This document shows, in pieces, positions 18,304 through 24,026 of a stretch of 24,026 bases of DNA. The first letter of the stretch is position 1. Every line of letters begins with the position of its first letter. Source of the stretch: Porogramme epimiltina (taxonomy: Eukaryota > Basidiomycota > Agaricomycetes > Polyporales > Polyporaceae); NCBI GenBank assembly GCA_900155495.1, contig FTLJ01000559.1, positions 1-24,026 on the forward strand, read 5' to 3'. The translations under genes were made by a program, and so were the position numbers. The notes below the pieces were generated by a model. That model ran no database searches. It saw only the letters and a list, made by a program, of their open reading frames with translations, and was not told the origin of the DNA.

Positions 18304-20012
18304 TCAATCGTCCCGGTCCTTGTCTTTATCGTCGTCATCCTTGAAGTCTCCAAACTCCCACTTGAAACAATCCTGAGGGCACCTTCGATCAGGCGTTGCC
18401 CAACTCACGAACACAGAAAACTCGCGACTCACCACGCAATCCTCTTCAGCTCTAGCCTCCGGGACCTCCCTCAGAGCCCCCTCCTCGTCTTCCCATCCTT
18501 CCACCTCCGCCTCGATGACGTGCGTGATGACCTCCTTGATGACGTGCTTCCGGATGTCGACCTTCCACCCGAGCTTGCCCACCGTGTCGTACACGATGGA
18601 CTTGCCCAGGTGGCACCGCGTCTCGAGCGCATACCCCGCCTGCGCGCACACCGAGCCCGCGCCCGTACACGTGCCCTGCGGGATCGGGTCCGCGTTGTGG
18701 TAGACGTGCGTGACGGGCGCCGCGGCGTACCCGTGGGGGTGTCCGCGGGGGCTCATCCCGCCGGAGCCCTCGCCGCCGCCACCACCACCTCCGCCCTCGT
18801 CACCCTCGGTGCGGTTTGGAGGGAGCGAGGGCAGCGGGAGGTGCAGGCGCTGCGCGGCGAGGCGCTCGCCGGGGGCCTCGAACGCGACGGCGGGGAGGCC
18901 GAAGGTCGTGCCGAGCAAGGACGCGAGGGCGCCGCCGAGCGAGTGGCCCGTGAGCCAGACGGCGGCGTCGGGGTAGAGCGCGGTGATGTTCTGGATCAGG
19001 CCCTGCAAGCGCGGAGGAGGGGTGGGCCGTGACGTCGTCCGCGGAGCCGCGAGAGCGGGCGAAGGGGGGGAGGGGGAAGGGGAGAAGGGAAGGGTGCACT
19101 CACCACGCCGACGTTGTAGAAGAGGCTGTCCTGGACGAGCGCGTCGGTGAGGCAGTGGCTGTCGCAGCGCCACTTTTTCGCGTAGCAGTCGCAGACCTGG
19201 CGGAAGACCCAGGTGAGGTCGACGCGCGCGCAGCAGCAGGAGAAGAGGAGGTTGTCGTTGAACTTGTCCTTCTTGGACGTCGGGCCCTGCAGCGTCGTGC
19301 CCTTGATCGCGAGCACGGCGGTGCGGTTGTCGGGCGCGAGGAAGACGTGCCCGCGGAAGCCGTCCGCCTTGTCCTCCCACCCGAACGGGAAGCTCTGCCA
19401 CAGCCCAGGGGGAGAATGGAGGGTATCAGCACGGCGCGCACGGGTGCACGATACACACGGGCCCTACAAGGGCCTCGGGCACGCGGCGTGGCGGAGATGA
19501 GGTGCCACCGCGGCGCGGGTGGGGGAAAGAGGAGGACAGAGAGGACGTACGGTGTTCCACGCGGGGTCGATCTCGTACCAATTCGTGCGGCCGGGGAGGG
19601 CGTATGCGTTTCCGGTCATACGAGCGAGCTGGGAGAGGGTGTGCTTGTCCTGGACGTCCGGGGCGAGCATGCGCACGGGCTTCCAGTCGATCGCCTCACT
19701 CTCATGGGAGTGGAGAGACCGGAGGCGAGCACGCTGAAATGCTGCAGGGTCCCGCGGACGGAGGACGACGGTCGGGGTCGCCTGGAGGGTCACCGCGGTC
19801 GAGGGCGGGCTGACGGCCGCATCGGATATGTCGAACGCGATCTGGTGGGGGTCGTGGCTGTTGTCATCTGGAATCTGCGCGTTGTATGCCTTGTGGAGGT
19901 GGAATGCTATCGGAGTTCTCGTCGGGGAGCCGGTATGTTCTTTAGCAGCGGCGTGGAGAGCGCAGACGAGTGAGGAGAGGAGTAGGTGCAGCCAGGGATG
20001 TCCGATGCGCAT
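18304..20012 (-). CDS. ATG15: ATG15, vacuolar lipase for autophagic bodies
   Basis: Three exons on the minus strand: 20012-19551, 19394-19104 and 19002-18304, giving 483 residues. The N-terminus (HPWLHLLLSSLVCALHAAA) is a hydrophobic signal anchor, as in Atg15, which is a single-pass type II protein delivered to the vacuole where it breaks down the membranes of autophagic and Cvt bodies. Family motifs include WNTSFPFGWEDKADGF, GTTLQGPTSKKDKFNDN, CCCARVDLTWVFRQVCDCY, the lipase elbow GHSLGG (Ser272), APGERLAAQRLHLP, HNADPIPQGTC (probable Asp356), and the block around His404, a possible third triad member. Odd points are a Gly-rich loop with 8 Gly in a row (321-328) between Ser272 and Asp356, and an acidic C-terminus GDFKDDDDKDKDRDD. 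Length is near the 520 of yeast Atg15. An out-of-frame upstream ATG overlaps the start. Confidence 0.95.
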
Positions 20013-20466
20013 TGGGAGTCGTCGACGGCATTCGAGAGAAGACCCGGGTAGAGCACCGATGCGTGGACGATCGTACCAGGATCCGGCGGTGTAGACGCTG
20101 CGGTGGCTTGACTTGTGGCGGGTGACGAGGGCCGGGTGACGAGCAGAGCCTGACTTTTCGGGAGGGTTTCGCGCAGCTGGAAGCGCGGGATAACCACAAA
20201 TATGGGCATGTCGGCGACGTTATCCTCGAGAATCACGTCCGGAATGACGAACGTGGGGTCGTAACACCCGCCAGGCGCCCACCGGAGACCTTGGCGCACG
20301 CTCTCGAGCCCCAGGCTTCTCTGTCGGTCTCTCACCGCTCCATCCTCCTCCGTCCCTCTCCTCCGCCTCCCCAATCAGCCGCAACGGCCCTCACACACTC
20401 TCCTCGACGCTCTTTGTATCCATACTGACGACTACTTACGATCCGAAACGACTTTAACGACCCCTC
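20013..20466. promoter_or_regulatory. Divergent promoter region of ATG15 and the membrane protein gene
   Basis: These 454 bp separate two divergent start codons. On the ATG15 side an ATG at 20031-20029 opens a 29-codon ORF overlapping the main start. The plus-strand side is C/T-rich from about 20330. No TATA box is evident on either strand. Confidence 0.65.
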
Positions 20467-22290
20467 ATGAATCCCTACCCCGATCACTGGCTCGAGTCTC
20501 CCCCTCCTCCTTCTCGCTTTCGCCGTCCGTGGTCTCCAGATCCCTACGACCCCGTACCTTCTTCCTCAAACTTGAGGCAGCAGGACCAGAACGCCTACCG
20601 ATCTGTCGGGCAATGGGTCAGTGAACGGCGTCGTGAGCCGTCCGATGTGTCCGTAGAAGCACTCGACCTCGCAGACTATGCACAAACTCTCACCCGCAAC
20701 GCCCGACACCAGCAACATGCATTCCAGGCATACGACCCGTATCCTCCATCTCCGCAGCCCTACCGCGCTCTCGCTCGAATGGACTCCCTCAGCCCACCAT
20801 CGCTACTGTCTGCTTCCGCGTCGAGCTCTCAATCGTTTTCGGCCGGCCCTCATTCCCCGCCTTCCCGACGCCCGTTCTCTCTCCCACCACCATCATCCTT
20901 TCCCACCACCTCTCGAAGCGGACACCCCTCCTCTCACGGCGGCCGCGGGCTTGCAGAACCCCGAGTCGCCAGTCCGGACACCGAGATTGACATTGCGCAG
21001 TTTCCGTCCTTCGCCCGAGGGTGGTACAGTAGAGAACGCGCCAACCCGTTCTCGCCTCCCACCTCCGCTCACGGACATACTGGCGAGGAGCCCGTCAAGC
21101 TTTCGCCCTTCGACCCCGCGTATACTTTCGAACGTGACCCGTTCAATGATACGCACAACCTCGGCTCGCCTCCATCCTATCCTTATGGCTCTTCGTACGG
21201 CGCACACTCGCGATCTTCCCGAGACCATGGTCACGTTCCATGGAGTGCGGATGTAGAAGAGCGCCCTGTAGATCCAGAGATCAAGGAGGAAAGGATGCGC
21301 ATGCTGGAACGGGAGTTTGGGAAGAACGCCGCGAAGAAGGACGAGCCCGAGCATCTTGTCGGGAGCGTAGATGAACGCGGCAGGATAATCACAGAGGGGC
21401 CCAAGAAGCGATTGGCCACGCGGTGGGTGCAGGTTCTGCTCGCACTCACCGCTGTGGTTTCGTCCATATATTCCGGCCTTGTGAGTCTATTCAATTTCGT
21501 CTGCTACCCCAGAGATTTACAGGCACTGCGTGCAGATCATCAAACCCAAGACCCCTGCACCGCCCGCAGGCAAGCTCCCGGCCTACCTCCTCTACATCCT
21601 CTCCTTCATCACTTTCTTCGGCTGTACGTTCTTCTTCCTCCTCTACCCTTGCTGTTGCGGCCGCCGCAAGCCTCAGGGCCCGCCGCTCACCGGTGGCCCC
21701 GGTGGGATGATGGTCCTGCCCGTGCAGGGCCTCCCCGGCGGGAAGCCGAAGAAGAAGGGGAAGAAGGGCAAGGGCCCGCCAGACGGCGGCGGCGTGCAGG
21801 TCAACCTCATCGTCGACCCGTCCATGTTCGGGCGCGACCCCGAGCGCGCGTCGGAGGACGAGGACGAGGAGGACGGGTCGTCGGCCGTGCCGGGTTCGTA
21901 CACGGGCGCGTCGAGCGCGGGGCAGCGGAGGAGGCGGCCAGCGAGGCGCGGCATCTTCGCGGGGCTCGCGCTCGAGGAGGAGTGGAAGCGGGCGCGGAAG
22001 GTCCTCAAGTGGGGCGTCACCGTGGACACGGTCGGGATGGTGCTGTGGGGGGCCGAGTTTGTGGTGATCCTGCTGGGGAAGCGGTGCCCCGTTGGTGGTT
22101 ACCTTGGCTGGTGAGTGGCTGGTTTATTTTCGTTCGCGAGTGCCATGCTCATGTATGCCCTTGTAGGTGTGATGCATACAACCTTGCGACCGCCGCAGCT
22201 TGCTTCCTCTGCCTCGCATTTGGCTTCAGCATCTTTTTCGATGTGAAAGACCTATCGGCCAGTCGGGCCTCTCCGCGTACACGGACATAA
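20467..22290 (+). CDS. Four-helix membrane protein with long disordered N-terminus, unknown function
   Basis: Three exons: 20467-21480, 21536-22110 and 22167-22290, giving 570 residues. The acceptor at 21535 was chosen because it alone keeps frame at a normal intron length (55 nt) and joins SIYSGL to IIKPKTPAPP. Residues 1 to about 300 are Ser/Pro/Tyr-rich and probably disordered and cytosolic, ending in a charged helix (EIKEERMRMLEREFGKNAAK). Four hydrophobic segments follow: about 319-340 (WVQVLLALTAVVSSIYSGL), 354-376 (AYLLYILSFITFFGCTFFFL, then PCCCGRRK), about 500-521 (VDTVGMVLWGAEFVVILLG) and about 533-556 (NLATAAACFLCLAFGFSIFF). Between helices 2 and 3 lies a loop with a basic run (GKPKKKGKKGKG) and an acidic run (EDEDEEDG). 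The Cys cluster at the end of helix 2 could be palmitoylated. I recognise no family and propose no function. Confidence 0.85.
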   Translation: MNPYPDHWLESPPPPSRFRRPWSPDPYDPVPSSSNLRQQDQNAYRSVGQWVSERRREPSDVSVEALDLADYAQTLTRNARHQQHAFQAYDPYPPSPQPYRALARMDSLSPPSLLSASASSSQSFSAGPHSPPSRRPFSLPPPSSFPTTSRSGHPSSHGGRGLAEPRVASPDTEIDIAQFPSFARGWYSRERANPFSPPTSAHGHTGEEPVKLSPFDPAYTFERDPFNDTHNLGSPPSYPYGSSYGAHSRSSRDHGHVPWSADVEERPVDPEIKEERMRMLEREFGKNAAKKDEPEHLVGSVDERGRIITEGPKKRLATRWVQVLLALTAVVSSIYSGLVSLFNFVCYPRDLQALRADHQTQDPCTARRQAPGLPPLHPLLHHFLRLYVLLPPLPLLLRPPQASGPAAHRWPRWDDGPARAGPPRREAEEEGEEGQGPARRRRRAGQPHRRPVHVRARPRARVGGRGRGGRVVGRAGFVHGRVERGAAEEAASEARHLRGARARGGVEAGAEGPQVGRHRGHGRDGAVGGRVCGDPAGEAVPRWWLPWLVSGWFIFVRECHAHVCPCRCDAYNLATAAACFLCLAFGFSIFFDVKDLSASRASPRTRT

Positions 22291-22809
22291 CACCACAGTT
22301 CCCTTCCGCGCGCGTTCCCCCGTACATTGGACTTTGGCTGTTCGCGTCATCGCGCGGAAGGAGTATCGTCCCATATTAGTGCATAGTGCTTGCTCGCTGT
22401 TGTTTCTCCTATCTCGTCTCCCGCATCGGACCACTGCTCACGATCCGCTCACGACAATCTGACTTATTGATATCTGGTAGTCTGCGTACCTACATTAATG
22501 CAGTGTATACCATCTCAGTGTTTCCCAATACACAGCACGTCTTCTGCCTGCGATCTTGCCTCTTCGTCCGCGTCTGTCTGCCTCGGCCGTCGTGCCACCC
22601 GTCGCCCATCACGTCAATGTCGACCCGTTCCACCATCCTCTCCCCGCACAGTCGAGCCCGAGCCCGTCTCAGTCGCCGCACGACCCCTCCAGACTGACGG
22701 GGCCTGTTCAAGTGAGAAGCCAAGGGCCGGTGAACCTTGATCGGTCAGGCATTGCGCCATCCACGACGCCGCGCCCAGGAGCACCGCATCGGCCGCAGCG
22801 CAAACCATT
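22291..22809. other. Intergenic region before CAB4
   Basis: This 519-bp spacer holds the 3' UTR of the membrane protein gene and the leader and promoter of the next gene. The first 200 bp are less GC-rich. A 26-codon upstream ORF starts with the ATG at 22618. No recognisable gene. Confidence 0.6.
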
Positions 22810-23948
22810 ATGCACGCGATAGAGGCCCTCGGGGACGTCCCGCACTCGGTCCTCCTCACCACCGTCCACAGCCTCGACGACTCGCCCCACTTCCTCGCGT
22901 CCGCCGTCGCCGTCGCCGCGGCCAAGACGACGGAGGCGCTCCGGATCGTCGTCGTCTCCCCGCTCTTCAACCCGCCCTCCCTCTCTGCGCCCGCCGGTGC
23001 TGCGTCTTTAGACACGGGCCCCTCTCACGACGATGTTCCCGCACACTCGCATACTCCGGGCATCTCGCGCACGGCGCACTGGGACGCGGTGCAGCGCCTC
23101 TTGACCTTCGTGTACGTGCAGGCGACGAAGGTCGCGCAGGACGCGGACCGCGTCCTCCTCGACGTCGACGTACTCCTCCGCGGCATCGCAGAGCCATTTC
23201 CCGAGTCGGTTCTCGACGGCGCGCCGCGCGTGTTTATGGGTGCGTGACGCTTTTTCATCGGGCTGGGTGCCATAACGCTGAACCCTGCGTACGATCTCCC
23301 CTGCCCACCCTACAGTGACCCCGCACGACACCCCTACCCCCACCCTTCCCGCATCCCTCGAATCGCGACGCTCAGAAATAGTCGTCCTCCCGCCGGACGA
23401 CCAGCCCGTGCACCCTTCCCCGCGGTCCCCGACCGCACCACCGCCGACGGACGGGGAAGGGGAAGGGGGAGAGGGCGCGGACCTGCCGCCGCTGTTCCGG
23501 GTGGTCGCCCTCGGGGGCACGTTCGACCACCTGCACGCGGGGCACAAGATCCTGCTCAGCATGGGCGCGTGGATCGCGAGCGAGAAGCTCATCGTGGGGA
23601 TCACCGGTGCGTCTCTCTGCTCCAATCCAATCACCACTCGAGCCCGATCCTTGCGCCCCCTCCCCTCTCCTGTCTCCCCGTGCCTGTGTCCGTGCCGACG
23701 CCTGACTCCCATTCCCCCGCTCCCACCCCTCCGCGCAGACGACGCCCTCCTCGTGAAGAAGGCCTACAAGGAGGCCCTCGAGCCGCTCGCGGTGCGCACC
23801 GCGCGCACCCGCGCGTTCCTCGAGCGCGTCCGCCCCGGCATCGCGCACGCGCTCGTCCCGCTCAACGACGTGTACGGCCCGACGGGCTGGGACCCGGACG
23901 TGCAGGGCCTCGTCGTCAGCCGCGAAACGCTCCCCGGCGCGAGCTCCA
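22810..23948 (+). CDS. CAB4: Phosphopantetheine adenylyltransferase, 5' part (3' end outside window)
   Basis: Three exons are visible: 22810-23239, 23316-23606 and 23739-23948, followed by a donor (GTGAGT) at 23949; the rest lies beyond the window. The first 310 residues are present. An N-terminal region of about 200 residues (VLLTTVHSLDDSPHF..., then a Pro/Ser/Gly-rich linker) precedes the catalytic nucleotidyltransferase domain VVALGGTFDHLHAGHK, whose HAGH (His217-His220) is the HxGH ATP-binding signature. DDALLVKKAYKE and VVSRETLPGASS follow, as in eukaryotic PPAT. The enzyme joins AMP from ATP to 4'-phosphopantetheine to give dephospho-CoA, the fourth step of CoA synthesis. As in yeast Cab4 there is an N-terminal extension and, so far, no sign of a fused dephospho-CoA kinase, but that domain would lie downstream. 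Confidence 0.93.
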
Positions 23949-24026
23949 GTGAGTCCTCTCCCACCCCCACCCCCATCTGTTGCCCCCCCCCCTCTGACCA
24001 AATGCTAACCGCGCGCGTTGGTGTGC

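Noticed and set aside
21481..21530. Acceptors at 21512, 21514 and 21522 for the first intron of the membrane protein
   Set aside because: 21512 and 21522 break the frame and 21514 leaves a 34-nt intron; only 21535 keeps frame at a normal intron length.
22556..22822. 88-codon ORF overlapping the CAB4 start
   Set aside because: It runs into CAB4 in another frame and is Pro/Ser-rich; the CAB4 start is better supported by its N-terminal family region.
1..24026. CRISPR arrays, tRNA or rRNA genes, intact transposons
   Set aside because: I looked for regular spaced repeats, tRNA T-loop motifs and long terminal or inverted repeats by eye and saw none; a proper search (tRNA scan, repeat self-alignment) could still find weak cases.

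Overview
The window looks like the nuclear genome of a filamentous basidiomycete, most likely an Agaricomycete. It is very GC-rich. Genes have many short introns (mostly about 50-125 nt) with GT-AG borders, and introns and untranslated regions are C/T-rich on the sense strand. The F-box protein is of the mushroom type. No bacterial, viral or intact transposon genes are visible.

Layout, left to right: the 3' end of a glutamine synthetase-family gene (+, 29-949); a START-like DUF3074 protein (-, 1182-2193); an F-box protein (+, 3048-4935); mitochondrial ribosomal protein bL27m (-, 5247-5964), head-to-head with SKP1 (+, 6286-7095); mRNA guanylyltransferase CEG1 (+, 7604-9563); a purine-rich stretch with no convincing gene (9564-11427); a disordered Ser/Pro-rich protein (-, 11428-12333); a 3.8-kb stretch with no convincing gene (12334-16168); guanine deaminase (+, 16169-18182), tail-to-tail with the autophagic vacuolar lipase ATG15 (-, 18304-20012); a four-helix membrane protein of unknown function (+, 20467-22290); and the 5' part of phosphopantetheine adenylyltransferase CAB4 (+, 22810 to the edge).

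Most of these are single-copy housekeeping genes: mRNA capping, mitochondrial translation, SCF ubiquitin ligase, CoA synthesis, purine salvage, autophagy and glutamine metabolism. They do not form a pathway cluster. The only functional link by partner is the F-box protein lying one gene away from SKP1, which may be coincidence. Exon-intron structures were read by eye and checked by keeping the frame across each splice and matching family motifs; they are not transcript-verified.

I see no clear new biological system. The points most worth a second look are: the near-FLAG C-terminus and poly-Gly insertion of the ATG15 protein; an overlapping upstream ORF at ATG15; stop-free in-frame introns in the DUF3074 and guanine deaminase genes; a symmetric element in the bL27m/SKP1 shared promoter; and the two large gene-poor stretches with strong strand asymmetry, which may hold unannotated transcripts. 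Two unresolved bases (12409-12410) lie in a G-rich tract upstream of the disordered protein.
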